Below are positions 27,849-36,576 of a stretch of 64,000 nucleotides of DNA, in pieces (within the stretch, counting starts at the first letter, position 1; every line of letters starts with the position of its first letter). The notes under the pieces are model-generated. The model made no database searches. It had not been told where the DNA came from and was given only the letters and a program-made list of their open reading frames with translations. The translations under genes were made by a program, and so were the position numbers. This DNA comes from DASWJZ01 sp963761005 (GTDB lineage: Bacteria > Pseudomonadota > Alphaproteobacteria > Rhizobiales > Afifellaceae), in the NCBI GenBank assembly GCA_963761005.1, contig CAVXFK010000027.1, positions 992,001 to 1,056,000 on the forward strand, in the 5' to 3' direction.

Positions 27849-28572
27849 GCGCGGAGGAATTGCGACGCCCGCGAAACGGCCGAAATCCGGCGAGCGTGGA
27901 CAACGCCGCAAGATCCTCGCGATCGATGTCGGCGGGACGCATGTCAAGGTCTTGCGCAGCGGGATGCGGGAGCATCGCAGGTTCGATTCCAGCACCGATC
28001 TGAGCGCTGCCGAGATGACCTCCAAAGTCCTCGAACTGACCAAGGACTGGGACTACGACGTCGTGTCGATCGGATATCCTGGACCGGTCGCGCACAACCG
28101 ACCCATCGCCGAGCCGCACAACCTCGGCAAGGGTTGGGTCGGATTCGATTTTGAGAGCGCGTTCGGCCGTCCGGTCAGAATCGTCAACGATGCCGTCATG
28201 CAGGCGCTGGGCAGCTATTCGGGCGGGCGAATGCTGTTTCTCGGCCTGGGGACGGGTCTCGGCGCGGCCATGATCGTCGATGACGCAGTCGAACCGATGG
28301 AGCTGGCGCATCTGGAGTATCGGCACGGAAAGACGTTCGAGCATTATCTCGGCCGCGACGGCTTGAAACGGATGGGACTCAAGAAGTGGCGCCACATGGT
28401 CGCCTCCGCGGTCGAGCATCTCGCGGCCGCGCTCGAGCCGGAGTACATCGTTCTCGGCGGCGGCAACGCGACGAAGATGAAGGCACTGCCCCCGCACACG
28501 CGGCTCGGCGACAACGAAAACGCCTTCATCGGAGGATTTCGGCTCTGGGACGCGTCTAAGCGCCATGCTTGA
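27838..28572 (+). CDS. ROK-family sugar kinase, polyphosphate-glucokinase-like
   Basis: The 244-residue protein starts at GTG 27838, overlapping zwf by 11 bases. The phosphate-binding motif is AIDVGGTHVK. Other landmarks are IGYPGPV, NLGKGWVGFD, IVNDAVMQALG, FLGLGTGLGAAMIV, ELAHLEY and IVLGGGNATK. The order and the GKGW segment resemble polyphosphate glucokinases more than ATP-only ROK kinases. It would feed glucose into the Zwf step. The next gene encodes a glucan hydrolase, which could supply that glucose inside the cell. Confidence 0.85.
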   Translation: MDNKRGGIATPAKRPKSGERGQRRKILAIDVGGTHVKVLRSGMREHRRFDSSTDLSAAEMTSKVLELTKDWDYDVVSIGYPGPVAHNRPIAEPHNLGKGWVGFDFESAFGRPVRIVNDAVMQALGSYSGGRMLFLGLGTGLGAAMIVDDAVEPMELAHLEYRHGKTFEHYLGRDGLKRMGLKKWRHMVASAVEHLAAALEPEYIVLGGGNATKMKALPPHTRLGDNENAFIGGFRLWDASKRHA

Positions 28573-30937
28573 GCCGATCGATGGATCTGCGAACGCGGCG
28601 CCCGGCGGACCCGGCATCGACCCGACCTGGACGAGCAGCGCCAAGGATATGGTCGGCTCCGCGCTCGGCCATTCGAGCGTCTGGTTCACGCTCGGCTTTG
28701 GCATCGTCAACGAGGTCTATTACCCGCGCGTCGACATCCCGCAGATCCGCGACCTCGGCTTCATCGTCGCTGACGGCCACGGCTTCTGGGTCGAGGTCAA
28801 GCGGCTGCAGAATTACAGCTTGCGTCTGATGGCGCCGGGCACGCCGGCGGTCGAGATCGTGCACACGCATGAGCGCTTCACGCTCACGCTGCGCATCACC
28901 CCCGATCCGGACCGCGACGTGCTCGCGATCGAGGTCGACCTCGCCGGCGACGCGGACTTGAGCCCCTACGTGCTTCTCGCGCCGCGGCTCGGCACAGACG
29001 GCACACGCAACCTCGCCACGATCCGCCGCCAAAGTGGGCGGCTGCTCCTTACCGCCGAGCAAGGCCCCTTCGCCCTGGCGCTCGCCGCCGTCGACGACAA
29101 TCAGCGCAACGCTTTCGGGGCGGTCAGCGCCGGCTATGCCGGCGAGACCGACGGCTGGCAGGATTTTCACCGGAACGGCACGCTGACCTGGCAATACGCA
29201 GCGGCCGGGCCGGGAAACGTCGCGCTTGTCGGCGCGCTCGCCAGGAACGCGGTCCTTGGGTTGGGCTTTGGCGACACCGTCCAGGCCGCCGCGACGCTCG
29301 CAATCTCAAGCCTGATTCAGCCCTTCGACAATCTCGTGCAGCAGCAGGTCGCCGACTGGCGGCGATGGCACGAGCGCCGCAAGAAGCGCTCGATGTTGCC
29401 GGACGAGCCGGCGATGGAGCTCGCCGACCAGTTGCTGCTCTCCTCGATGGTGCTCCGCGCGCACCGCGACAAGATCTATCCGGGCGCGATGGTCGCAAGC
29501 CTCAGCGTGCCGTGGGGGAACAGCGGTGACAACCGCGGCGGCTATCATCTGGTGTGGCCGCGCGATCTCGTGGAATGCGCCACCGGGCTGCTCGCGCTCG
29601 GCGCCGAGCACGAGGCGCGCGAGACGCTGCGCTACCTGATCGCCACGCAAAAGCCCGACGGAAGCTGGTACCAGAACCAGTGGCTCGGCGGCACCGCCTA
29701 TTGGCAGGGGATGCAGCTCGACGAGACGGCGTTTCCGGTGCTCTTTGCCGCCGCGCTCGCCGAGCGCCAGGCGCTGCACGGCATCGACGTGCGCGACATG
29801 GTGCTGAAGGCGCTGACCTATATCGCCCGCACCGGACCGTCGAGCACGCAGGACCGCTGGGAGGAGAACGCCGGCATCAACGGCTTCACGCTTGCCGCAA
29901 GCATCACTGCCCTCGTCGCCGGCGCTGAGTTCCTGTCGGAGCCGTCGCGAAGCGCCGCGCTCGCCGTCGCCGATTTCTGGAACGCCAACATCGAGGCGTG
30001 GACTGCGGTCGAGGGAACGCCACTCGCCCACAGCGTTGGCGTAGAGGGCTACTACATCCGCATTGCCCCACCCGAGGTGCTGCGCGACCCGGCGGCCGTC
30101 AAAGACAGGCTCGACATCCGCAACCGTCGCGAAGGCGGCTCCGTCTCTTACGACGAGGAGTTCAGCGTCGACTTCCTTCAACTCGTCCGCTTCGGGCTCC
30201 GCGCTCCGACGGACGCGCTGATCCGCGACAGCGTTAAGGTAGCGGACGCGATCTTGAAGACCGACACGCCGAAAGGCCCGGTCTGGCACCGCTACAACGG
30301 CGACGGCTACGGCGAGCACGACGACGGCGGCCCCTTCGATGGCAGCGGGCGCGGGCGCGGGTGGCCGCTTCTGTCCGGCGAGCGCGGCCACTATGAGCTC
30401 GCCGCGGGCGCCGATCCGGCACCCTATCTCCGCGCCATGGCGGCGATGACGGGCCCGTGCGGGATGATGCCCGAGCAGGTGTGGGACAGCGAGGCGCTCC
30501 CCGCGCAAAGACTGTTTCCCGGCGAGCCGACCGGATCGGCGATGCCGCTCGCCTGGGCGCACGCGGAGTTCATCAAGCTGATGGTCTCGCGCCACCTCGG
30601 ATATCCGTTCGACCGGCCCGCAGCCGCCTGGCGCCGCTACGGCGGCAAGCGCCCCACGATCAGGTACTCGATCTGGTGCCCGCACGCGCAGATTGCGCGG
30701 ACCGCGCGCGGCGGAATGCTGGTGATCGGCCTACCGCGCCCGGCGCGCGTCCATTGGGGCGTCGACGGATGGCAAAACGTCAGCGAAGGCGAAACGAAAG
30801 AGGCGGGGCTCGGCTCGCACGCCTTTGAGATCAGCCTCTCAGGCCTTGAGGACGTACGCCGCGTCGACTTCACGTTCCAATGGCGCGACACGCAAACGTG
30901 GGTCGACGAGGACTTTCATGTCGAGGTCGAAGACTAG
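28565..30937 (+). CDS. GH15-family glucan alpha-glucosidase (glucoamylase/glucodextranase-like)
   Basis: This 790-residue protein has an N-terminal beta-sandwich (about 10-270), an (alpha/alpha)6 barrel and a C-terminal beta domain of about 110 residues as in glucodextranases. Barrel landmarks are GGYHLVWPRDLVEC, the general acid in RWEENAGINGF, and the second catalytic glutamate near LAWAHAEFIKL. No signal peptide is present, so it acts in the cytoplasm on glycogen-like glucan or trehalose. It overlaps the kinase gene by eight bases. Together the four genes describe glucan to glucose to 6-phosphogluconate to pentose phosphate. Confidence 0.9.
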   Translation: MLEPIDGSANAAPGGPGIDPTWTSSAKDMVGSALGHSSVWFTLGFGIVNEVYYPRVDIPQIRDLGFIVADGHGFWVEVKRLQNYSLRLMAPGTPAVEIVHTHERFTLTLRITPDPDRDVLAIEVDLAGDADLSPYVLLAPRLGTDGTRNLATIRRQSGRLLLTAEQGPFALALAAVDDNQRNAFGAVSAGYAGETDGWQDFHRNGTLTWQYAAAGPGNVALVGALARNAVLGLGFGDTVQAAATLAISSLIQPFDNLVQQQVADWRRWHERRKKRSMLPDEPAMELADQLLLSSMVLRAHRDKIYPGAMVASLSVPWGNSGDNRGGYHLVWPRDLVECATGLLALGAEHEARETLRYLIATQKPDGSWYQNQWLGGTAYWQGMQLDETAFPVLFAAALAERQALHGIDVRDMVLKALTYIARTGPSSTQDRWEENAGINGFTLAASITALVAGAEFLSEPSRSAALAVADFWNANIEAWTAVEGTPLAHSVGVEGYYIRIAPPEVLRDPAAVKDRLDIRNRREGGSVSYDEEFSVDFLQLVRFGLRAPTDALIRDSVKVADAILKTDTPKGPVWHRYNGDGYGEHDDGGPFDGSGRGRGWPLLSGERGHYELAAGADPAPYLRAMAAMTGPCGMMPEQVWDSEALPAQRLFPGEPTGSAMPLAWAHAEFIKLMVSRHLGYPFDRPAAAWRRYGGKRPTIRYSIWCPHAQIARTARGGMLVIGLPRPARVHWGVDGWQNVSEGETKEAGLGSHAFEISLSGLEDVRRVDFTFQWRDTQTWVDEDFHVEVED

Positions 30938-31022
30938 CGCCTAAGTCGCCGCACCTTCGTTGCAATTGCGAGCCGCGCGGTAAAAGGTGTCGCCTTGCTC
31001 AAATCGCGTCCAGGCACGACGA

Positions 31023-32273
31023 CTATGCATCCACTTTGAGGTCGAATTTTTGTGCGTCGACCGGCTTGGTGTTGCGCAACTCCGCCTGATCGGCGGGCAT
31101 GCCGCCGAGCACCACGCGGGCGGCAACGCCGATATTGTGTACGATGTCGGCGATCTCCTTCTCGCTGTGCTCCGGATGGGTCGCGACCATCACCGTGCGA
31201 TTGAGGATATCCAGCGACCGCGCGCACATGTCCTTCGAGTAGGTTTTGCGGCACTCGGCATTGGCCGGCATCAAATAAGGGTTCATCGCCGGATGCGCGG
31301 CGCCGGCGCCCATCAGCACCTGGTCCCATTCGGTGTAGGTGTGACGGCCCGTCTTGCCGACGACGACGCTCGGGAAGATCTTCACGAAGCTTTCCGCCGC
31401 GTCGGTCGAGGGGAGGGTGTACATCACCTGCGTCGAACAATCGTGATCGGGGCTGTTCATCGGGGCGCGGCGAAGGCCGAGATTGTCGAGCGAGGCCGTG
31501 CCCGCCAGAATCGTCTTCTTCTCCGCGCGCATCGCCGAAATCATGCCGTCCAGGCGGTCGAGCTGCACGTTCAGCATGGCGCCCATCAACTCCGACGCGC
31601 GCGCGCCGTTCGCCGAGAACGGCTTCGCGTCCTCATTGCGGCCGTGCCAGTAGAAATGACAGGGGTCGATCACGCAGCGTGCCCGCTCCGCCAGCCCATC
31701 GTCGTTCACCGATACGCCGCCACCTTCGCCTGACGTCATGTTCTTGTAGTAATTGAAGCTGAACGCCCCGATGTGCCCGATCGAGCCGAATTTTCGTCCC
31801 TCATAGCTGCCGCCAACGCCCTGGCACGCGTCCTCGATCACGATCAGGCCGCGACGCTCGGCGATTTCCATGATGGCGTTCATGTCGCACGCCGCGCCCC
31901 ACATATGCACCGGCACGACCGCCTTGGTGCGCGGGCCGATCGCGTCCTCCACCGCCTGCGGATCGATGGTGACGCTCTCGTCGACCTCGACAATGACCGG
32001 AATGGCACCGACCGAGAGAACCGAGGTTGCGGTCGCCATATAGGTGTGGGCCGGAATCAGGACTTCGTCTCCCGGGCCGAGACCGACGGCCGTCATTGCC
32101 GCGGCGAGCGCCTGCGAGCCGCTGGCGCCGAGCGCGAAATGCTTCACGCCCAGATATTTCGCGTAACGCGCCTCGAACCGGTCGCACTCCCCGCCGACGC
32201 CGTAGCGGAAGAGCGTGTGGTCGCGGATGACCTTCGTGACGGCGTCGATTTCTTCCTGACCGGCGATGTACAT
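31023..32273 (-). CDS. DegT/DnrJ/EryC1-family PLP aminotransferase
   Basis: The 416-residue enzyme belongs to the sugar and cyclitol aminotransferases. The family segments are GASGSQALAAAMTAVGLG, HMWGAACDMNAIMEIAERRG, DACQGVGGSYEGRKFG and the PLP lysine in FSFNYYKNMTSGEGG. It would transfer an amino group to a keto-sugar or keto-cyclitol. It is transcribed divergently from the HAD phosphatase gene of the polyol locus and has no partner on its own strand. The 85 bases after the glucoamylase gene contain nothing clear. Confidence 0.9.
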   Translation of the reverse strand: MYIAGQEEIDAVTKVIRDHTLFRYGVGGECDRFEARYAKYLGVKHFALGASGSQALAAAMTAVGLGPGDEVLIPAHTYMATATSVLSVGAIPVIVEVDESVTIDPQAVEDAIGPRTKAVVPVHMWGAACDMNAIMEIAERRGLIVIEDACQGVGGSYEGRKFGSIGHIGAFSFNYYKNMTSGEGGGVSVNDDGLAERARCVIDPCHFYWHGRNEDAKPFSANGARASELMGAMLNVQLDRLDGMISAMRAEKKTILAGTASLDNLGLRRAPMNSPDHDCSTQVMYTLPSTDAAESFVKIFPSVVVGKTGRHTYTEWDQVLMGAGAAHPAMNPYLMPANAECRKTYSKDMCARSLDILNRTVMVATHPEHSEKEIADIVHNIGVAARVVLGGMPADQAELRNTKPVDAQKFDLKVDA

Positions 32274-32427
32274 TTCGTTCTTCTCCCGGGACGACCCTGT
32301 CCCGGCGCGACCTTAATCAGATGGTCAGCGCCCCGCAAACCGATCGCGTGGTCCTTCACACGCCCCGCAAGAAGGTGACGGACGCGGCCATTTGGTGTTT
32401 CTTGCCCGCCCACACGGAAACCCGACG

Positions 32428-33084
32428 ATGCCCGCGCCCTACGACCTGATCATCTTCGACTGCGACGGCGTCCTGATCGACAGCGAGGTGATCAGCACCC
32501 ACACGCTGCGCGACGCGCTCGCCGCGCATGGTCTCGATGTCGACATCGGCTACGTCCGCAAGACCTATCTCGGGCGCTCTTTCTCGGTCGTGAAGGACGA
32601 CTATCGTCGGCAGCTCGGCCGCGAGCTTGACGCGGGCTTCGAAGACGATTTTCTGAAGCGGCTCTTCGCCGCCTATCGCCGCGAGCTCTCTCCGATGCCG
32701 GGCGTGAAGGAGCTGCTTGCCGGCCTCACCGTGCCTTACTGCATGGCGACGAGCAGCGGCATGACGCGCGCCACCGTGTCGCTCGAGGTGAGCGGGCTTG
32801 TTCCGTTTTTCGACGGACGGGTCTTTTCCGCCTCCATGGTCGCACACGGCAAGCCGGCGCCCGACCTTTTCCTCCACGCCGCGCGCTCGCTTGGCACCGA
32901 GCCCACCCGCTGCCTGGTGATCGAGGACAGCGAGGTCGGCGTTCTCGCCGCCAAGAACGCCGGCATGGCGGTCTGGCGCTTCGTCGGTGGCAGCCATTTC
33001 GGGGACCTGACGGTGGCGATAAACCAAGATTCGGACATTCCGGCATTCGCTAGTATGGAAGCCATGGCGGCGGCGCTTCGCTAA
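32428..33084 (+). CDS. HAD-superfamily phosphatase (phosphoglycolate/sugar-phosphatase-like)
   Basis: This 218-residue protein starts at ATG 32428. The nucleophile motif is FDCDGVLIDSEV with the two aspartates. It also has MATSSGMTR (motif II serine/threonine), HGKPAPDLF (lysine) and VIEDSEVGVLAAKNAG (motif IV acidic pair). It probably removes phosphate from a small sugar or polyol phosphate. The gene is 15 bases upstream of a SorC-type regulator, so it is part of the polyol locus; similar phosphatases occur with sorbitol and mannitol transport genes. Confidence 0.9.
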   Translation: MPAPYDLIIFDCDGVLIDSEVISTHTLRDALAAHGLDVDIGYVRKTYLGRSFSVVKDDYRRQLGRELDAGFEDDFLKRLFAAYRRELSPMPGVKELLAGLTVPYCMATSSGMTRATVSLEVSGLVPFFDGRVFSASMVAHGKPAPDLFLHAARSLGTEPTRCLVIEDSEVGVLAAKNAGMAVWRFVGGSHFGDLTVAINQDSDIPAFASMEAMAAALR

Positions 33085-33099
33085 GATTAGGCTTAGGGC

Positions 33100-34092
33100 G
33101 TGCAGGAAAAGGTTCATCATCCGCGTAAGAAGGGCGGCAAGGCCGAGATCGCAACCGACCGCCTCGACGATGCCGCGCGCGCCGGCTGGCTCTACTATGT
33201 CGCCGGCAACACGCAGGACGAGGTTGCGCAGAAGCTCGGCGTATCGCGCCAGACCGCGCAGCGGCTGGTCTCGATGGCGGTGTCGGAGCGGCTGATCAAG
33301 GTCCGTCTCGACCATCCGATCGCGCGCTGCATGGAGCTCGCGGCGCGGCTTAAGGAGAAGTTCGGGCTGAAGCTCTGCGAGGTCGTGCCGAGCGACCCGT
33401 CGGCGCGTCTGGTCAGCGTCGGGATCGCCGAAGCGGCGGCGGCCGACATGGAGCAGCGGCTGAAGTCGCTGCATCCGATCGTCGTTGCAATCGGAAGCGG
33501 GCGATCGCTGCGCGCCGCGGTAGAGCAGCTGCCGCCGCTCGAGTGCCCGCACCACAAGATCGTGTCGCTGGTCGGCAATATCGCGTCGGACGGCTCCGCG
33601 TCGTTCTACGACGTGATCGTGCGCTTCGCCGACGCGGTGCAGGCGCCGCACTATCCGATGCCGCTGCCGGTGATCGCCTCGACGGCACATGAGCGCGATC
33701 TCTTTTTCGAGCAGCCGTCGGTCAGGCATGTCGTCAGCCTCGCCATGAGTGCCGACGTAACCTATGTCGGCGTCGGCGACCTCGGAGAGAGCCCGCCGCT
33801 GCTCCAGGATCGCTTCATCACGGACAAGGAGCTGCGGATTCTGAACAAGGCGGGCGCCGTCGGCGAGATCGTCGGCTGGGCGTTCGACTCTGAGGGCATT
33901 CTTATCGAAGGGCTGACAAATGACCGCGTCGCGAGCGTCAGGCTGGACCAGCCGGCGCAGCGGCTGACCGTCGGGGTCTCGATGGGGGAGGTCAAGGTGC
34001 GGGCGATCGCTGCGGCGTTGAAAGGCAAATGGCTGTCGGGCCTTATCACAGACGAGTACACCTCTGAGCGGCTCCTTTCCGACCGCGCGTGA
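33100..34092 (+). CDS. SorC/DeoR-family sugar-responsive transcriptional regulator
   Basis: The 330-residue regulator starts at GTG 33100. The N-terminal helix-turn-helix (DEVAQKLGVSRQTAQRLVSMA) is followed by a SorC-type phosphosugar-binding domain with VVAIGSGRSLRAAVEQL, KIVSLVGNIASDG and a C-terminal ERLTVG-like segment. It lies directly upstream of the polyol ABC operon. A perfect 11-bp inverted repeat lies 46 bases after its stop and is a good candidate for its operator, where it would repress or activate according to the imported sugar. Confidence 0.92.
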   Translation: MQEKVHHPRKKGGKAEIATDRLDDAARAGWLYYVAGNTQDEVAQKLGVSRQTAQRLVSMAVSERLIKVRLDHPIARCMELAARLKEKFGLKLCEVVPSDPSARLVSVGIAEAAAADMEQRLKSLHPIVVAIGSGRSLRAAVEQLPPLECPHHKIVSLVGNIASDGSASFYDVIVRFADAVQAPHYPMPLPVIASTAHERDLFFEQPSVRHVVSLAMSADVTYVGVGDLGESPPLLQDRFITDKELRILNKAGAVGEIVGWAFDSEGILIEGLTNDRVASVRLDQPAQRLTVGVSMGEVKVRAIAAALKGKWLSGLITDEYTSERLLSDRA

Positions 34093-34114
34093 CGCACCGC
34101 AGCACAAGATTCAA

Positions 34115-34143
34115 TTGACAGTCGCGTTCCTTCTTGCGAGCAT
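34115..34143 (+). promoter_or_regulatory. Candidate promoter of the polyol ABC operon
   Basis: A perfect TTGACA (34115-34120) is followed 17 bases later by GAGCAT, a poor match to a -10 box. The -10 position coincides with the left arm of the inverted repeat at 34138-34168. A protein bound to that repeat would therefore compete with or assist RNA polymerase. Confidence 0.5.
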
Positions 34144-34168
34144 TTGCCTGCGATAAGGGCAAATGCTC
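34138..34168. promoter_or_regulatory. Perfect 11-bp inverted repeat, likely SorC-regulator operator
   Basis: GAGCATTTGCC and GGCAAATGCTC form a perfect inverted repeat with a nine-base spacer, so the half-site centres are 20 bases (about two helical turns) apart. It lies between a SorC-type regulator gene and the transport operon, 24 bases upstream of the binding-protein start. This is what an operator for a dimeric or tetrameric sugar-sensing regulator should look like. It could also form an mRNA hairpin. Confidence 0.65.
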
Positions 34169-34192
34169 ACCTGAACGTATAGGGAGGAACTC

Positions 34193-35509
34193 ATGAGGAT
34201 GGCCTTTCGCGCCCTATTGGGGGCGTGCGCTATTACTGCGCTGACGGCCGGCGCTTCCGCCCAGACGACGCTGACCATCGCGACCGTCAACAACGGCGAC
34301 ATGATCCGGATGCAGAAGCTGACGGACGACTTCACCGGGATGAATCCCGACATCACGCTCAATTGGGTGACGCTGGAGGAGAACGTTCTTCGGCAGAAGG
34401 TCACGACCGACATTGCCACCAAGGGCGGCCAGTACGACATTATGACGATCGGGACCTACGAGGTGCCGATCTGGGCCAAGCAGGGCTGGCTCGTTGCGCT
34501 CGACAATCTCGGCGCCGACTACAACGTCGACGATCTCCTGCCGCCGATTCGTGCCGGCCTCAGCTATGACGGCAAGCTCTACGCCGCGCCGTTCTACGGC
34601 GAGTCGAGCTACGTCATGTACCGCAAGGACCTGATGGAGAAGGCCGGGCTGACCATGCCCGACAAGCCGACCTGGGACTTCGTCAAAGACGCGGCCGACA
34701 AGATGACCGACCGCGCCAACGGCATCAACGGCATTTGCCTTCGCGGCAAGGCCGGCTGGGGCGAGAACATGGCCTTTCTGACGACGCTCGCCAATTCGTT
34801 TGGCGCGCGCTGGTTCGATGAGAAATGGCAGCCTCAGTTCAACTCGCCGGAATGGCATGACGCCATCCAGTTCTATGTCGACCTGATGAAGGCCGACGGT
34901 CCTGCCGGCGCCTCGTCGAACGGCTTCAACGAGAACCTGACGCTCTTCCAGCAGGGCAAGTGCGGGATGTGGATCGATGCCACGGTCGCCGGATCGTTCG
35001 TCACCGACCCCAAGGCGTCGACGGTCGCCGACAAGGTCGGCTTTGCGCTCGCCCCGGACAAGGGCCTCGGCAAGCGCGCGAACTGGCTGTGGGCCTGGTC
35101 GCTCGCCATTCCCGCGAGCTCGGCGAAGGCCGACGCCGCCGAGAAGTTCATCTCGTGGGCGACAAGCAAGCACTACGAGGAACTGGTTGCCAGCAAGGAC
35201 GGCTGGGCCAACGTGCCTCCGGGAACGCGCACCTCGCTCTACAACAACCCGGAATACACGAGCGCGGCGCCGTTCGCAGCGATGACATTGGCCTCGATCG
35301 ATGCCGCCGATCCGCAGCATCCGACGGTGAAGCCGGTGCCCTATACCGGCGTGCAGTTCGTCGCCATTCCTGAGTTCCAGGGCCTCGGCGACACGGTCGG
35401 GCAGATCTTCTCGGCGGCGCTCGCCGGGCAGTCGAGCGTCGACGACGCGCTGAAGCAGGCGCAGGACGTTGCCACGCGCACCATGACCAAGGCCGGCTAC
35501 ATCAAGTAG
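34193..35509 (+). CDS. Polyol/sugar ABC transporter substrate-binding protein (CUT1, SmoE-like)
   Basis: The 438-residue protein has a signal peptide (RALLGACAITALTAGASAQ). The extracellular solute-binding type 1 domain has KLTDDFTGMNPDITL, GGQYDIMTIGTYEVP, YAAPFYGESSYVMYRKDLM and LFQQGKCGMWIDATVAG. It matches binding proteins for mannitol, sorbitol or arabinitol. The operon also encodes two permeases, an ATPase and a polyol-type dehydrogenase. AGGGAGGAA precedes the ATG. Confidence 0.92.
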   Translation: MRMAFRALLGACAITALTAGASAQTTLTIATVNNGDMIRMQKLTDDFTGMNPDITLNWVTLEENVLRQKVTTDIATKGGQYDIMTIGTYEVPIWAKQGWLVALDNLGADYNVDDLLPPIRAGLSYDGKLYAAPFYGESSYVMYRKDLMEKAGLTMPDKPTWDFVKDAADKMTDRANGINGICLRGKAGWGENMAFLTTLANSFGARWFDEKWQPQFNSPEWHDAIQFYVDLMKADGPAGASSNGFNENLTLFQQGKCGMWIDATVAGSFVTDPKASTVADKVGFALAPDKGLGKRANWLWAWSLAIPASSAKADAAEKFISWATSKHYEELVASKDGWANVPPGTRTSLYNNPEYTSAAPFAAMTLASIDAADPQHPTVKPVPYTGVQFVAIPEFQGLGDTVGQIFSAALAGQSSVDDALKQAQDVATRTMTKAGYIK

Positions 35510-35525
35510 CTTCCTCCCGAAGAGG

Positions 35526-35564
35526 GGCTGCCTGGGCAACTCTTTTCTAGCCGCCCGGGCAGCC
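35526..35564 (+). terminator. Hairpin after the binding-protein gene of the polyol operon
   Basis: A 12-bp stem (GGCTGCCTGGGC with GCCCGGGCAGCC, one G-U pair) has a 15-base loop that includes TCTTTTCT. A second smaller hairpin with a GCGA loop follows at 35576-35593. Both lie in the 183-base gap before the permease gene. They could reduce read-through or protect the binding-protein transcript. Confidence 0.6.
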
Positions 35565-35575
35565 TCCAAATCTCC

Positions 35576-35593
35576 GCCGGGCGCGAGCCCGGC
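35576..35593 (+). terminator. Small GNRA-loop hairpin in the polyol operon gap
   Basis: GCCGGGC and GCCCGGC pair around a GCGA tetraloop. It follows the larger hairpin and has no T-run, so it probably stabilises an mRNA end. Confidence 0.45.
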
Positions 35594-35692
35594 GCGTTTC
35601 CAAGAATTCCGAAGCCGCCCGATCGGAACGTGCGAGGCGGCAGGAGCAACGGAGCCGCCCACAAAGAGGCGCGCCGACAAGGGGAGGGGAAC

Positions 35693-36565
35693 ATGGCGAC
35701 AGCAAATACCCGCCGCCTGGCGCGCAGCATGCTGGTGCCTTCCGTTGCGGCCCTTTTCGTCTGGATGATCGTGCCGCTGGCGCTGACGCTGTGGTATTCG
35801 TTCCAGCGATACAACCTGCTCAACCCGATCAACAGCGGCTTCGCCGGTTGGTCCAACTACTACTACTTCCTCACCGACCCGTCGTTCTTCCAGGCCTTCG
35901 GCAACACCCTGACCCTCACGGTCTCGGTGCTGGCAATCACCGTAATCGGCGGGACTCTTCTCGGGATGCTGCTCGATCAGGCGATCTTCGGCCAGGGAAT
36001 CGTCCGCATCCTCGTCATCTCCCCGTTCTTCGTCATGCCGACGGTTGCAGCGCTGGTGTGGAAGAACATGCTGCTCGATCCGAACTACGGCATCTTCGCC
36101 TGGATCACGACGCGGTTCGGCATCGCGCCGATTCCGTGGCTGGAGAACTATCCGCTGTTTTCCATCATCGTCATCGTGTCGTGGGAGTGGCTGCCGTTTG
36201 CGACGCTCATCCTCTTGACGGCGCTGCAGTCGCTCGACGAGGAGCGCAAGGAAGCGGCGGAGATGGATGGGGCCAACTTCATCAGCATGTTCGTCTACAT
36301 CGTGCTGCCTCACTTGGCGCGCGCCATCACCGTGGTGATCCTGATCGAGACGATCTTCCTGCTGTCGGTGTTTGCCGAGATCCTCGTGACGACCAGCGGC
36401 GGCCCCGGCTACGCCTCGACCAACATCACCTATCTCATCTATCACGCGGCGCTGCTCGACTACGATGTCGGCGGCGCTTCGGCGGGCGGCGTGGTGGCGG
36501 TTATCCTTGCCAACATCGTCGCCATCTTCCTGGTCCGTATCGTCGGCAAGAACCTCGACGCTTAA
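35693..36565 (+). CDS. Polyol/sugar ABC transporter permease 1 (MalF/SmoF-like)
   Basis: The 290-residue inner-membrane protein has about six helices and the EAA motif region (EERKEAAEMDGANFISMF) near residue 205 that contacts the ATPase. The start ATG 35693 is preceded by GGGGAGGGG. It pairs with the permease encoded 11 bases downstream to form the translocation pore. Confidence 0.92.
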   Translation: MATANTRRLARSMLVPSVAALFVWMIVPLALTLWYSFQRYNLLNPINSGFAGWSNYYYFLTDPSFFQAFGNTLTLTVSVLAITVIGGTLLGMLLDQAIFGQGIVRILVISPFFVMPTVAALVWKNMLLDPNYGIFAWITTRFGIAPIPWLENYPLFSIIVIVSWEWLPFATLILLTALQSLDEERKEAAEMDGANFISMFVYIVLPHLARAITVVILIETIFLLSVFAEILVTTSGGPGYASTNITYLIYHAALLDYDVGGASAGGVVAVILANIVAIFLVRIVGKNLDA

Positions 36566-36576
36566 GGGAGGGGAAA

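Noticed and set aside
34214..36445. Very long minus-strand open frame of 743 codons
   Set aside because: It lies antisense to a clearly coding binding protein and permease, is rich in Arg and charged residues, and has no domain signature. High GC at third positions removes stop codons on the opposite strand.
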